Part shown: one piece after another, positions 24,278-36,638 of the stretch
How the letters are laid out: each line of letters opens with the position of its first letter
How positions within the stretch are numbered: the stretch's first letter is position 1
Assembly: GCA_036346405.1 (NCBI GenBank)
Contig: CM070562.1
Span: forward strand, 103,502,999 to 103,566,998
From: Phyllostachys edulis
Lineage: Eukaryota; Streptophyta; Magnoliopsida; Poales; Poaceae
Direction of reading: 5' to 3'
Length of the DNA: 64,000 nucleotides
The notes under the pieces: generated by a model
Databases searched by the model: none
The model's input: the letters and a program-made list of their open reading frames with translations, nothing else
What the model was told of the DNA's origin: nothing
Translations under genes and position numbers: made by a program

Positions 24278-24829
24278 TGTTAGAATTAATCTTGTAACAG
24301 AGTCGAGTCCGAGACGTATTCGAGTTATGTCACCGTCTCTAGTTGTGAGCCAAGTTGAAGCCGAGTCCAACAAGGTCGTTGAGTCTGTCTATGTGCACCG
24401 CAAGATGAAGCCTTGTCCGCTTGCCTCACAAGTTTGTTTCTTGTTTGAGTTGCGTTGGAGAGCTATGCAGTAGGAAATGTGTTACCTAGTGTGCTCTAAG
24501 TTTATCTAGTCATGCGTGATGTTCACGGCAAGGCCGGCCGGTAGGACGTTTTGCATGTAGCGTGATTTTTTGAGGGAGTTTGTTAGTAGTTAGCATCTCT
24601 CTTGTTAGTTGGTTGCATGTAAGTCTATATATGAAGAAGATAAGAAACAGCAAAGGCAGTAGCTTTCCTGCGGCAAAAAAAAATGTCTCCTCATCGTCTC
24701 TCTTCTACGTAGTGCTTCTTCGTGTTCAACGTGTTCGCGTGCGTGTGTCCAGGGTGATAACGTGTTCGTGGACTAGCTAGCAACAACATGTGAGCGCGAG
24801 TGTGAGTCTTCTTTGACTTGGTTCCAACA
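24278..24829 (+). repeat. 5' LTR of the gag-only copia element
   Basis: 552 bp, TGTTAG ... CCAACA. Compared with the 3' LTR it lacks about 55 bp near 24566. Confidence 0.9.
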
Positions 24830-24830
24830 A

Positions 24831-24843
24831 GTGGTATCAGAGT
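24831..24843 (+). other. Primer binding site (initiator Met-tRNA)
   Basis: GTGGTATCAGAGT just inside the 5' LTR, complementary to the 3' end of the initiator methionine tRNA, as in most plant copia elements. Confidence 0.9.
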
Positions 24844-24858
24844 GAGGTATAGCGTGTC

Positions 24859-27800
24859 ATGTCGAAACAGATGCCGTCCCCGCAAAAGTCCATGATTAGT
24901 GGTGACACCTCGGACATGGCGGCATCCAAGGCACTGCCGAAGGAGGGATCAGTAACACTCCGATACCCAATGCTCACTGAGACCAACTATGGTTCTTGGG
25001 CGGTGAAGATGAAGGTGTTCATGCGTGCACAAGGGGTGTGGGTGGCGGTGGAAGGCAATGAGCTGGTCGATGAGTGTAAGGACCAGATGGCTTTCGCCGC
25101 CATATTCCAAGCCGTACTCGAGGCCATGATGATGGTCTTGGTAAAAAATGAGACAGCCAAGGAGGCTCTGGGACACTCTGAAGGAGATGCACGTCGGTGC
25201 TGACCGCGTCAAGGAAGCACAAGTACAGACCCTCATGGGTGAGTTCGATGTGATGTGTATGAAGGAGACGGAGTCCATCAAGGACTTCACCATGAGGCTG
25301 ACCACCATCGTCAATGAGATTCGTGTCCTCAGAGACAAGATGGAGGAGCTTACCGTCGTGAAGAAATTTCTTCATGCCGTCCTCGACAAATTCTTACCGA
25401 TCGTCTCCACCATCGAGCAATTTGACAATATGAAGACGATGGTTGTGGAGGTGGTTGGACAACTGAAGGCGTACGAGGAACGCACGAAGGACGGCGGCGT
25501 GACGAGGAAGGTGAGCATCTACTACTCACCCATGTCGAGTGGGAATACAGGTCCAAGCAAGAGGGCGCCAACAACTCTAGCATTGTAACGCCCCATGTCA
25601 TTACCTCAAGGGTAATCACACTTAGGCATACGGATTACTATTCGTTTGCTCAGTAAAACACTACTCCAACGAATAGTAAGCCTTTACCAGGGTTACACAG
25701 CAGAACAATAAGATAGAAATTGTACATTTATTCTAGTAATAGCCACGCCAGGCTATTGTTCTTAGTACAAGTATTATATAGCTACAAAAGGAGCTTCTCT
25801 GCTTCTCTCGCAAGCCCTAAAGTCTCGGCCGCCCATTCGTCCCATGCGTCAAACATGGCGCCCGTTGCGCCTTGGTCCTCGTAACCTGTGCCTTCTCCTC
25901 CTGCGGTTGCTTCGGTACCTGCATGTCCTTCGTCCCACCCGGGATAGTTTCCAGCCGGACTAGGATCTACAAAGGAGAATACTAACAAGGTTGAGTACAC
26001 GAATGTACTCAGCAAGCATTAATAGCAAAGAATGCACTTGATTGACTCTACCTCAAGTCCTTATTCAAATTCCTACCTCTTCTCTTATTCTGAAAATAGT
26101 TTTCAAAACTTAGGTTGCAATTTTAATTCTGAAAAGACTACTTGATTACTCGGAGAGAAGATAGACCTCCGGCGGTTCCCATAGACTCCAATCCAGGAGA
26201 CTGGTATGAATTCATGATTTTGTATAGTACTGCGCAGGCTTGTACCACTTTACCCATAGTTATTTTGAGCTCTAAATGAGCTGGATCCCCTGCATTTCCT
26301 TTTATGCGGGTTCGAGTTCAGAATACAGAACGTTTTTCAGGTTACGTGATTAATTAAGTCTCCACCCATTACTTTCCGTTGGTGCTGATTTAGTCACGTT
26401 GCTGACCTCGTCATACACCGAGTTCCAGTAATGTTGGTTGAGGCGGCTCTCTGCCCCAGCGCTCAACACTCCACCTTGGGGCGGCTCCCTTCCTGCTCCC
26501 AGCACTCCAACGTGACCCGTTGTGGAGAACTTAATTTCGTAACAAGGTAGCATTTTACTGCCGTCGAAGCGGAAAATGGTTGGTCTTGAATTCTGACTTG
26601 AGGCCATCGAGTAAGAGTTTTGTTTGTCCTTATATTATAACCATATGTAAAAAGGGGCCCACCTTTTACCTCTTCATCGTCGCGTTCCCCTGCCAGGGCC
26701 CCCTTTTACCAACCACAATAATCCTCATTTCTTTCCTCTACTCATTCTCAATTCTTTCATATTCATCTTAATCATTTTCATCTCAATCATTGATTTAAGT
26801 TTTGAGAAAACAATTTTGATGCAATAAACATATAGTGCAATATACGGTTTACATTTAAATTAACTATATTTATGTTCAAGATGATAGCTTGCCTTTGGAG
26901 TTGTAGGAAAGATTGGCGTTGAGGAAACTCTGATCAACTGCTCCCGTCGGTGTCGTTTCGTCTTCTGTAGCAACATGGTAGCACGAATAGCAATATAAAT
27001 ACATAGTTGATTTTGAGTGCTATAATAGGTATCTAAGTTAGTGACTCTTAATTGTTAGCACAATTTAATTTAAATAAAGCTTTTTCGAGATCTAACACTA
27101 AGTTAGCACTCCCCGGAATAATCGCTCTACTAAAAACGCGCACTAAGGTCGACAAGACGAGGTTCACGCTTAACATATTAAACTAACAGAATTAAATAGT
27201 TCAAACCACCTGACTAGATATTAGTGATGCGCAAGATTGCTACACAAGCTAGCTATTCTATTAACAACAGAAATAATGGCTACTTCACTTATCTAGCAAT
27301 TTTAATTCACAAATTAACTTTAAGTTGGTTAAATCGACAAGATCCGGGTTAAATTATTTAACAACAAGAATTAAACATCTAACAAATATACCATTAACCA
27401 CTGCTACCGAAAAAAATCATTAATCGCAGCAAATAATTTAAAATCTATCCCTATTCCTAACATTCTCCTTAATCAAAAATCCAATTTCTAATCTACCCCT
27501 AATTTCTACCCTAACCCCTCTCTCTCTCTCTCTTCTCACCCCTCTCGGCCGGCCTCCAAACCCAACCCACATACACAGGCACACACCCATACCACACTGC
27601 TACTCCATCTTCTCCCCCAAATCCCACTACCTCTCTCCCAACTCCTCCCTCTATCTACAAGCCACCTTGGGAAGTCCTCGGCTCGGCCCACTCAGCCACT
27701 TGGCGCCACCAAAGACACCTAGCCGCCGCCATAGCTCTGCCCCTCTCGGCTCGACCCTGCGCGGTTCCTGACCAAGCCCCCTCGGCTCCCTCAAGCCGGT

Positions 27801-29827
27801 AGGCCATAAAAGGAGAAAGGAACGCACCCACACCAAGCCTCCTCCAGATCTACTCCCTCCCAGTCCGACGCCGCAAGCAAGCTCCGCGCATCCCGGCTCC
27901 TCGCGCCCTAGGCTTGGCCCGCCCGTCCGCCGCCTCCTCCTCCCCTGGCCGGAAGGCAGCGCCACCGCTTGGTCGCGCCTCCTCGGCTCGGTCCCTGGCT
28001 CGACCGCCTCTAGCTCCTCGTGGCGCCACCCTCCTCATGGCGCCGCCCCGCCGTCGGGGCTCTCCAACTGGTCCAGCCGCCTCGACTAGGTCCCCTACGC
28101 GCCGGCCCAGCCTATGGCCGCCGGCGCTCGACTCGGCACCGCGCTCTACCCGACTCACTTCCCTCTATTCCCCCTTTTACAACTTTGGTTTCAAGTTTGA
28201 GTTTTGATGATTGCTCTAATGTGAGTTCTGTTGATTATGCATGAACAAAGGGGTGTTGGATATGGATATCGGGCTTGCTACTGGTGGTGATGGTGGTGCT
28301 ACTAAGCCTCGCTCTGAGGTATTCTCCCCTTCCTCTCTCACCCAGACCCTCCCCTTGCTCTGTGATGACATGTGAACTGAGAGCTATATGGATGCTATTG
28401 TGGGATGTTCGATGGATGAATGATGTGTATGAGGGAAGCACTGGGGTTCAACTGTGGGTTACCTCCTATTGAGATCAAGGATGGAGAAGAGGATGGCAGT
28501 GCCGGCTCTGCGCTGGTGCTCTCCTCTTGCTCTTGTGGTTCTTCCTATCCTGCCAGTTGGTGTGGGGTTCATGTGATCATTGATGGTTCAACGCCGTCGC
28601 CGCTGCTGCCCTTGCTCTCTGGTCTTCCTCCTAACTCCCTGGCTCCTCTTCCTCCTTGCTCCCTTCCTGCTTCTCTGGGCTTCTGGTGGAGGAGAAATGG
28701 TGGTGTGGCTACTGGTTGAGGAGAATGAATTGTGATCGGTGAATGGGAGGGAGGATGAATGAGAAGGCTGGGGGGAATGCATTTCAACTATGGCTTGGTG
28801 CTTTGTATTGGCTGAGAAAGAGCATAGGCTTCCCAGGGGAATGGTTCTTGTCTTCTTGGTTGGGGAATGAACCTAGGGGCGGCTTTGTCTTTGGGGAGGA
28901 GAGAATGAATGTGGAGATTTGGCTGGGGGGAATGAATTGTGGTGATATGACTTAATCTTGTGGGTTGTGGGTTGTGCTGTACTGCTGGCGCTACTGGCAT
29001 TACTGCCCTGAGTTGGATTCGGCTGCTGGTTTTTGATATGCCTAGTGATGCTTGGCTGAGGGTGGGGTTTAATAGGGTGTACATTGCGGGATTATATTGC
29101 GGTTGCGGCAATTGCAAACAATGGGTGTTGGATTTTAATAATGCCGGATGAGGAGACCCACGGAAGTGACAGGTACCGAACGACTTCGGGAGGTCTGGAC
29201 ATCTTGACGATCAAGTGCCGACAAACTCCGGTTGGTCTGGGTGTCTTGATGGTCAAGGGACCGACTACTCAGGTTGCTCCGGGTATTCTATTGCACTTTG
29301 GGGAAAAAAATCTAACGGCCACATCCTTTATTCTACTGCTCTCAAATACTGCTTTCCACTTAGCTCGCTAACTGTTTTCTGCATTCTTGGTGAGCGATGG
29401 CAATGGGTCAAAGGATGGTTCGATAGACTGGCGACCAACGGATGAGGATACAAGGAGGGCTTCGGTAGAATGCATGCAAAATTTTTATTAATGAATGCGA
29501 ACTACTATGGGTTGTAATTATGTAAATAACAATTGATGCAATGAGTTGATGATGATGCACTGCTATTGTAATGCTTTATGCAGACAATTGTACTAATGAT
29601 ATGCTGCATGAAAAATGATGTTATGCTTTAACACTAATTTAATGGATTTTTAATTATGCTAATTACCTATTACTGTTGAATAGACTAGTTTAATCATGCG
29701 GGTTCTCACAAGCATGAAGAATCGCAAGTTCGACGAGGCGAAGATTCGCTGTTACAATTATCAGGACTACGAGCACTTCGCTTCTGAATGTCGTAATCCT
29801 AGAAGGAGAAAGCGGAGGTGCATCTAA
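24859..29827 (+). pseudogene. Copia Gag pseudogene, frameshifted and split by an LTR
   Basis: Opens with an ATG at 24859 (MSKQMPSPQKS) and the Gag-type motif LTETNYGSWAVKMKVFMRA. A frameshift near 25150-25170 moves the reading to a second frame with LWDTLKEMHVGADRVKEAQV and DFTMRLTTIVNEIRVL, which is UBN2/retrotran_gag-like. At 25583 a solo LTR interrupts it. After 29711 the zinc-knuckle region resumes (RCYNYQDYEHFASECRNP), but the second Cys of the CCHC motif is Tyr and the Gly is Glu, and it ends at 29827. No protease, integrase or RT follows. Confidence 0.85.
25584..29710. mobile_element. 4.1-kb solo LTR inserted in the copia gag
   Basis: Starts TGTAACGCCCCATG and ends GGGTTCTCACA, bounded by perfect AGCAT duplications at 25579-25583 and 29711-29715. 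No gag or pol is inside. Long LTRs with such ends are known in Tekay/Del-type gypsy chromoviruses, so that class is likely but not proven; a large non-coding element without internal LTRs is the alternative. A GC-rich leader-like block occupies 27540-28150. Confidence 0.85.
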
Positions 29828-29999
29828 TTGTGGCCAATGCTGAAGACCAATCGACATTGCTCTGATACTGAGTTGAGTTTGGGACATTGAGGAGGTGTGT
29901 TCGCCGTCCTGTGTCGAGTATCAGTTGGGCAAGTTGTAGTTGAGACCGACTGCCTCAACATGTTAGAGCTAGTTGATGTTACAAGATTAAGGGGGTGTT

Positions 30000-30606
30000 T
30001 GTTAGAATTAATCTTGTAATAGATTAGAGTCCGAGACGTGTTCGAGTTGTATCACCGTCTCCTGTCGTAAGCCAAGTTGAAGCCGTGTCCATCAAGGTCG
30101 CTGAGTTTATCTACGTGCGCCGCAAGACGAAGCCATGTCCGCTTGCCGCACAAGTCTATTTCTTATTTGAGTCGCGTTGGGGAGCTGTGCACTAGGAGAT
30201 GTGTTACGTAGTGTGCTCCAAGTTTATCTAGTCATGCGTGTTGTTCACAGCGAGGTCGACCGATAGGACGTTTTGCATGTAGCGTGATTTTTTGGTTTTG
30301 TTAGTTGTTAGTTTGTTAGTCAAGCAGTGCATGTTCACGTGCAAGTACATGAGTTTGTTAGTAGTTAGCATCTCTCTTGTTAGTTGGTTGCATGTAAGTC
30401 TATATATGAAAAAGATAAGAAAAAAAACAAAAGCAGTAGTTTTCCTGCGGCCAAAAAAAAAGTCTCCTCGTCGTCTCTCTTCTATGTAGTGCTTCTTCAT
30501 GTTCAACGTGTTCGCGTGCGTGTGTCTAGGGTGATAACGTGTGTGTAGACTAGCTAGCAACAACATGTGAGCGCGAGCATGAGTCTTCTTCGGCTTGGTT
30601 CCAACA
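30000..30606 (+). repeat. 3' LTR of the gag-only copia element
   Basis: 607 bp, ends match the 5' LTR. Contains the extra 55-bp segment including TTGTTAGTCAAGCAGTGCAT. Confidence 0.9.
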
Positions 30607-30611
30607 CCTCA

Positions 30612-31652
30612 CACGGTCCAAGCGCTGAATCCGCCGCTGGAGCTTCCTAGCATGGCCAGCTACTGCATTTACGGCCTGGAATGCGAGCGAAGAAGTCACG
30701 GACGCCGGCACCGAGGCGGACGACTGCGGCCGCATCCAGAGCCTATCCATCCGCCCACTGGAGGTCTGCTCCCGTGTCAGCACCGAAGTCCGCCAAGCCA
30801 GCGACGTCGTTGTTGACGATTTGCGAGTCCATCTTACGAAGGAAACGTGAGGCCCTGATAATAACCACACTTCTGTGTTTCGTATTATCGAGAATGTATT
30901 ACAATGGAATGCTAACTGGTTTTAGAGAACAAAGAGCGTGTATGCGAGTACAAAGTGCTATTTAATCTCTCCTTCTTAGCGCTCATCCATTGCTCCTTTA
31001 TAGTTTCTGAGGAGACGACAGTTGATGGCGAACAGACGGCTACCAATAATCGTTGTCGGTGAAGGCGTCTCCTAGAAATAATGCACGTGGAGATGAGTCT
31101 TCAGTGGGTGTATGTCTAGGTAGTAACCATTTGGTTATTGTCACTGACTTCATATAGGGTAGTTATACACGTGCGAGTCTAGTCTATGGTAGACCCGAAA
31201 ACCGGTTGGAATGTGAGCACATGGTAGGCTTATGGACCCGTCAACTATTTCAGCTTATTTCGACACGTGCTTGCAAATTAAATAATAAATCTTTTAACGG
31301 GTTGATACTAGGTACCCAACCGGTCGGGTACAAGATTAAATGATTACTAGATATTAATGTATTATAATATCCTCGTCGGTCATCCTCTGCTTTTTCTCAC
31401 CGCGGCCACTACAACCTCGTCGCACCTTGCGAAGGGTTGTGGGCTTGTGGCTGGTGATGTCAATGTGAGAGAAGAAGAGAGAGGAAGAAGAAGAAGATGA
31501 CGTCCATGCGGAGAGAGAGAGGAAGAAGAAGAAAATAAGAGGGACTGATATGTTGGCCCCTCTATCCTTTTCAATTTGTTGATTTATTACATAATAGGGT
31601 GGACAGTGGCATCTAAGTCAGTCAAAACCGTTTTATATTCGGTCGAGGAGGT
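30612..31652. other. Spacer with possible gene remnant
   Basis: 30607-30850 is moderately GC-rich and open on both strands, without a recognisable family. The rest is AT-rich with nothing seen. Confidence 0.4.
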
Positions 31653-31667
31653 AAAGTGGCCTAGTTT

Positions 31668-32710
31668 CTATTAACTTTTAGTTAGATGTTTGGTTTGAAA
31701 CTTATCCTTTTAAGATTCGGTTTGAAAATCTGTTCAGAATCTGTGGGAATCCCTCTATCAGAGTGGATGAGTGTTGCATTAATGGGGTCTGGAAGATTGA
31801 TTTTGTTAGAAATTTTGGGACAAAGGAAAGAGAGCAATGGGAAGAGCTAAAAAATTTCCTTAATGGGGTGGCTCTTACAAATAACAGTGACATTATGGAG
31901 TGGTGCCTGTACAAGCATGGACAATTTTCAGTCAAAACCCTTTATATACATCTTGCTTTGGGGGGCATTAACTGGAAATTGCAAAAGGTTTGAACTAGCA
32001 AAATTTCCTTAAAAGTTAAGATTTTTCTTTGGAAATTATATCTGTATAAGATTCCAACTACTGACCAGCTCAAATTAAGGGGCTGGAAGGGAGACATCAA
32101 CTGCAGATTATGTGGGATTGCTGAGGATGCTAACCATGTCATCTTTAGAAGTGTTTTGCCAAATTTGCTTGGTGTAGTTTGAAAGAGGTGTTCCATTGGG
32201 ACAGATGTCCTAATTCTTTAGATAATCTCCATGCTGGGTGGCTTGATGATTGGGGTGCTAATGAGTATAATCTTGGATTATTTAGTTTTACAGCCATGGC
32301 GTGGACCCTTTAGAAAATCCGAAACAAAGGAGCTATTGAGAAGAGCTATCCTAATCAACCTATTGAAGTCTTGTTCAAGTTCCTGTATTGTTTACAGCAA
32401 TGGTGTATCCTCATCAAAGGAGCTGACTTCTTGAAGATGGACAAAATGTTGAAGAATATTGAAGACTGGATGCATCGTTTTGTTGCTCAAAGTAATGCTT
32501 GATCAGTTGGTAGCTTCTGCTTGTTAGTTACCTCTGGATGTTACTGCTTTAGATGGTGGTGTGTGTGTTTGTTATGTCGTTCTTTTGGTTATCTGGAATG
32601 GTGTTTGTAAAGTTAGTTGGTATCCCCAACTCAGTTTGTTTTTTGTTCTCTTGTAAGACGCTTGATTAGCTTTATAAAAAGCTGGGCTTTTGCCTGTTTG
32701 GAAAAAAAAA
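31668..32710 (+). mobile_element. 5'-truncated L1 LINE with poly(A) tail and TSD
   Basis: A 15-bp duplication AAAGTGGCCTAGTTT is present at 31653-31667 and 32711-32725. The 3' end runs through a typical plant L1 tail (AAAAGCTGGGCTTTTGCCTG) into a poly(A) run at 32702-32713. Residual coding reads the end of the reverse-transcriptase ORF, including GQFSVKTLYIHLALGG and the zinc-binding motif CRLCGIAEDANHVIF (zf-RVT), with an in-frame stop near 31993. About 1 kb of an expected 5-6 kb element is left, the usual result of incomplete reverse transcription. Confidence 0.92.
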
Positions 32711-32725
32711 AAAGTGGCCTAGTTT

Positions 32726-33263
32726 TAATACTACAAGGTTGTGTTTTAGAATTGCAGGTTAAAAAACGAACTCCGGCCATAGTTCGAGTTGTAAATCTAT
32801 TTTTTCCTTATCTAGCTAGTTGATAGCTAAGTATCCACAGTCTTGTAACGTGTAATGATTGCGTTTGAGACTTCAGATTAGTATGCATACAAATAGAGTG
32901 GTAGTGGAGTTTTTGATCAACAATTCTGTCAGAAACCCACAAAAGCACTGAATAATAAAAAGATAAATCAAGTCTTTAGAAAAGACGAAAATGCTCTTTT
33001 GAAGCATGCATGTCAAAAATCCAGAAGTTTCGAAATTTGTGGCACACAAAAAGCATGGCTACGCTACTACATCCACAGGGATTTGCTGTGAATGCTAGAT
33101 TCCATACCATTCTAGAAATATGAATCTGATCGATGCAGCATCAATTTGTAACTAGAGTATTAAATGCGACACAGAAAATAGTACTCTACAAACAGAGCAG
33201 CAGACTATTGTTATTGGAATGCGGAAGGGAACAACGGGACTGTTGAAACGGAGACGAGATACC
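32726..33263. other. Spacer
   Basis: No feature recognised. Confidence 0.5.
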
Positions 33264-33266
33264 TTA

Positions 33267-33536
33267 AAGCAAGTACAATAGTGTGACGTCAGTTATCTGT
33301 AAGACTTGTCTCGTAGAACATTAGATAATGTGGATGAGAGAGAGAACGTAGAGAATTGGGTCGCCTCTTATGCAGTAGCCGAATGTAACATGATAAAAAG
33401 ACATATTATACATGAAGGAGTTGCCTATAGAGATATGTAAAAAGATAATCTATTGTAGGAGCTGTTTTTATTGCTGTCTATAGAAGGCATAAAGAGATAT
33501 TATAGGCAGTAGTTATCTATACCATTGTATATGTCC
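33267..33536. mobile_element. Tourist-type MITE
   Basis: Diverged inverted ends AAGCAAGTACAATAG and the inverse of GGACATATACAATGG, flanked by TTA on both sides (33264-33266, 33537-33539). 270 bp, related to the element at 35075-35356. Confidence 0.72.
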
Positions 33537-33556
33537 TTACTGGACGAACTAAGGTA

Positions 33557-35005
33557 GCGTTTGGTTGGGTGAATCGGGGTGAATGGGATGGGATGGTACA
33601 TGATGGATGGGATGATCCTGGATGAGATGATACAAGTATATTGTTTGGTTGGTGGGATAAGATAATACATAATTTTGTTTGGTTGCTTAGATAGGATGGT
33701 TCTTGATGTTTCAAGATGATGTTTGGTTTGATGAATGAGGTTGTATTTGGATGGCCATAATTTTTTTCTCTTCTTTTCTTCCTTTCTCATGAAAATTACA
33801 TAAAAATTTAATAAAATATTTTTAAATTTAATTGAAGTTTATTTTATTCATCTAAAATATTTGGATTCTATACAAAACAAAAACAACATCGAGAAAAACG
33901 TAAAAATTCAAAGTGCTAAAAAATGCATGAATTTTCTACAGTAGCTATATGACGATTTTAGATGAATTTAGGTGAATACTATAATATTTATCATGATTAA
34001 ATATATTTTTTTCCAAATTTTTGGAACTCTATTCAACTCACACAAAATTCAAACTCTATTCAACAACCTAAGCTAGGTTTGAATTTAGAACAACGAGGTT
34101 TTAAATCTTATTTGAGTATTAGCACATCCCAGAAACCTCCTTGAATTATTTTAGGATTTTAGGATTTTCTTCCCCTATTTTTTTGCTATTTTATAGAGTC
34201 TGGGTCTGTTCGGACCGTCCGAATATCTCCTTGAAATAATTCAAGGAGATTTCTGGGATGTGCTAATACTCAAATAAAATTTTAAATCTCGTTGTTCAAG
34301 TGTTACTTGCTTAAACTAAATTCAAACCTAGCTTAGGTTGTTGAATAGAGTTTGAATTTTGTGTGGGTTGAATAGAGTTCCAAAAATTTAGGGAAAATTA
34401 TATTTAATCATGATAAATATCCGAAAAGACTGGCTTGTTCGGACAGTCCGAACGTCTCCTTCGATCAGACCGTCCGAACAGACCCGGGCTCTATAAAATA
34501 GCAAAAAAAATCTTGAAATCCTGAAATAATTCAGGGAGGTTCCTGTGATGTGCTAATACTCAAATAAAATTTGAAACCTCGTTGTTCAAGTGTTATTTGC
34601 TTAAACTAAATTCAAACCCAGCTTAGGTTGTTAAATAGAGTTTGAATTTTGTGTTGGTTGAATAGAGTTCCAAAAATTTAGAAAAAATTATATGTAATCA
34701 TGATAAATATCATAGTATTCACCTAAATTATTTTTACAGAGGTCTTTATAAGGACTTAAGGGGTTTAATGCATTTATAAATTCCGAAAGGAATTATTGTT
34801 GCACTGAAAAATCATTTAATTTAAAAAATGCATAACTATTTCTTTTTAACTCCAAATGCAGCGAAGCCACGTGAGCGAGCGCGACCGGGACGACGTGGTT
34901 CAACCAATTTTTCGAAATGAGTTGATACAACATCTCCAAAGAATATTCTATAAAGTTGAACCATCTCATCCGGAATGAATTGGTTCCATCCCTTCAACCA
35001 AACGC
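33557..35005. mobile_element. Candidate DNA transposon with GCGTTTGGTTG ends
   Basis: Left end GCGTTTGGTTGGGTGAATCG; right end is the inverse of GCGTTTGGTTGAAGGGATGG. Inner terminal regions share GGATGAGATGRT. No convincing target duplication was found and no transposase is present. It encloses the inverted and direct repeat block at 33955-34745. Confidence 0.5.
33955..34745. repeat. Large inverted repeat with a third direct copy in the loop
   Basis: Arm A (about 33955-34228) is the inverse of arm C (about 34466-34735). Between them lies copy B (about 34236-34430), which is a direct repeat of C. Marker words are GTGCTAATACTCAAATAAAA, TTGAATTTTGTG and GGACCGTCCGAA. A lacks about 20 bp (GTTTAAGCAAGT region) that B and C keep. 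A transcript could pair A with either B or C. Confidence 0.8.
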
Positions 35006-35074
35006 GTGAATGTCCTTATTTCTTAAACCATCCAATCTAGAACCATATAATTCAATGAACCAAAAGCACCATAA

Positions 35075-35356
35075 GAGCATGTACAATAGGCTTATATCAG
35101 TCGTCTATAGTCGCTGCCACGTAGGATTTTTGCTGACGTGGATGAAAGAGAATGAAGAGAGAAAGATGATGTCTACAATCCTGTAGTCGACTGTATCATG
35201 AGAAACAAGAAAAGCATTAAAAGATTGTGTGTTCTACAAAGACAACTAAAAATACAACAGCTGTCTGTACTATTGTATAAACTGTCTTTAATGTTATCTA
35301 CAGATAATATAGAGAATTGCTATAAACAGCAGCTGTCTGTACCATTATACATATCC
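35075..35356. mobile_element. Tourist-type MITE
   Basis: Ends GAGCATGTACAATAGG and the inverse of GGATATGTATAATGGT, flanked by TAA on both sides (35072-35074, 35357-35359). 282 bp. Confidence 0.78.
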
Positions 35357-35714
35357 TAAGGCACCCGCGCCGGCTACGGCGCATCCACCGCCTCCGCGTA
35401 CCGTGGGCACTTGTCGGGGAGTCTTGCGCTGCTGTGCGACGGCGGCCGAATTTGATGGGGGCGGTTTCAGGTTGTGGAGTAGCCGAGTTCGTTGTAGTAT
35501 TTGTTTGGGCCCATCTAGGTTAGTCTTCATGGGCCACGGCCACTTTTTATTCGATATGTAGGAGTGAATTCTCATGGGCATCTTCAGGCCCACATTTATG
35601 CCCAGACACGAGCAATTTAAAGTTTTAAACGAACAAGGTAATTTCATTTCTTCCAACTCGTATGTACAGCTTCTCAAGCGTACAGAAAGTAAAGTACGTG
35701 TCCGACACTTTGGA

Positions 35715-36638
35715 CTACACCAGCGTGTTGCAGGAGGACGTTGCGGGGTTGAACAACGCCGGGAGCAGGTACTTCCTACTGTTCGCGCCGTTGGCATTGT
35801 AGCTGGCCCCGGTGGTGGGGTCGACGAGCAGGTTCCCGGCGTAGCCCGGGTACGCGCCGCTGCCGTAGACGCCCGGGCACGCCGTGCACGCCTCCAGCGG
35901 CGCGTCCTTGGGACCCTGGTAGAACCCGTCGCCGTACGGGTTGGTCACCGTGCCGGCCACCATCGTGGCGAGGACCATCACCATGCCGTCCATCCCGACG
36001 TCACCGTTGGGCGCCACCAGGGGCGCGCCCTGCGGCCCGTATACCGGCTGCGCGAACGGCCACGCGCACTGCCCCGGGCACTGCTTCACGGAGTTGCCGA
36101 CCCAGATGTGGGTGGACTCGGTGCTCAGGGTTGACCCGTGCCTGCCGCACCGGCTGCTGCAGAAGCCCTCCACGGCGACGTCCTCGTCGGTGAACACCAG
36201 CGCGACACCGCCCTTTTTGCGGCCGACGCGCGCAGCGAGCTGCTCGATCTGGGCCAAGGTGAGCGACCTGCCAAGGGAGCACTGCTCGTCCAACACCTGC
36301 TCGGCGGGGAGCACGTGCGTGGCGGTCGGGCCGTTCGTGGCGGCGTTGGACAGGTAGAGCTGGTCGATGGTACCCCACCACTGCCCGACCGAGGGCGTGG
36401 CCGCATTGGGGGCGGCGGTGAGCGAGAGGAGGAAGTCGGAGATGATTGACCTCTGCGCCGGCGTGAACTTGCCGTACCAGAGGATGGACACCGGGATGTC
36501 GCCGCTGAGCACGCTGCCGTGGTGGTACGTGAGCTGGTCGCTCACCGGAGGATGGTACAGCTCCGTCAGCCTCCTGCTCCCCATGGAGAGCTGCGCCAGG
36601 CTAAGTACCATAGCCGCTATCAGAGCAAAAGAAGCCAT
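35715..36638 (-). CDS. EXORDIUM-like / phosphate-induced protein 1
   Basis: Secreted cell-wall or apoplast protein of the EXORDIUM/PHI-1 family (PF04674), tied in plants to brassinosteroid- and carbon-dependent growth. 307 aa in a single exon. I place the start at the ATG at 36638 (MASFALIAAMVLSLAQLSMG), which gives a signal peptide of about 20 residues; the open frame extends 10 codons further upstream only through a GTG. Family landmarks are SGDIPVSILWYGKFTPAQR near 38-56, QCPGQCAWPFAQPVYGPQGA near 190-210, APNGDVGMDGMVM, and the ending YNANGANSRKYLLPALFNP, with a C-terminal CNTLV. It is about two-thirds identical by eye to the gene at 57594, which lies 21 kb away in inverted orientation. 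No disabling change is seen. Confidence 0.95.
   Translation of the reverse strand: MASFALIAAMVLSLAQLSMGSRRLTELYHPPVSDQLTYHHGSVLSGDIPVSILWYGKFTPAQRSIISDFLLSLTAAPNAATPSVGQWWGTIDQLYLSNAATNGPTATHVLPAEQVLDEQCSLGRSLTLAQIEQLAARVGRKKGGVALVFTDEDVAVEGFCSSRCGRHGSTLSTESTHIWVGNSVKQCPGQCAWPFAQPVYGPQGAPLVAPNGDVGMDGMVMVLATMVAGTVTNPYGDGFYQGPKDAPLEACTACPGVYGSGAYPGYAGNLLVDPTTGASYNANGANSRKYLLPALFNPATSSCNTLV

Larger units (their letters stand above)
24278..30606 (+). mobile_element. Gag-only copia element (TR-GAG), split by a solo LTR
   Basis: 5' LTR 24278-24829 and 3' LTR 30000-30606 both start TGTTAGAATTAATCTTGTAA and end GGTTCCAACA. Flanks are TCTCA and CCTCA, a 5-bp duplication with one change. The primer site TGGTATCAGAG lies 2 bp inside the 5' LTR, and a GGGGG-containing polypurine tract precedes the 3' LTR. 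Without the 4.1-kb insertion at 25584-29710 the element is about 2.2 kb and encodes only a Gag-like protein, so it needs enzymes from another element. The 3' LTR is 55 bp longer because of an extra segment near 30295-30350. Confidence 0.92.

Noticed and set aside
36001..36449. Open frames overlapping the first EXORDIUM gene on either strand
   Set aside because: Shadows of the real frame in GC-rich coding DNA. The 11-codon upstream extension of the real frame starts at GTG and is not used.
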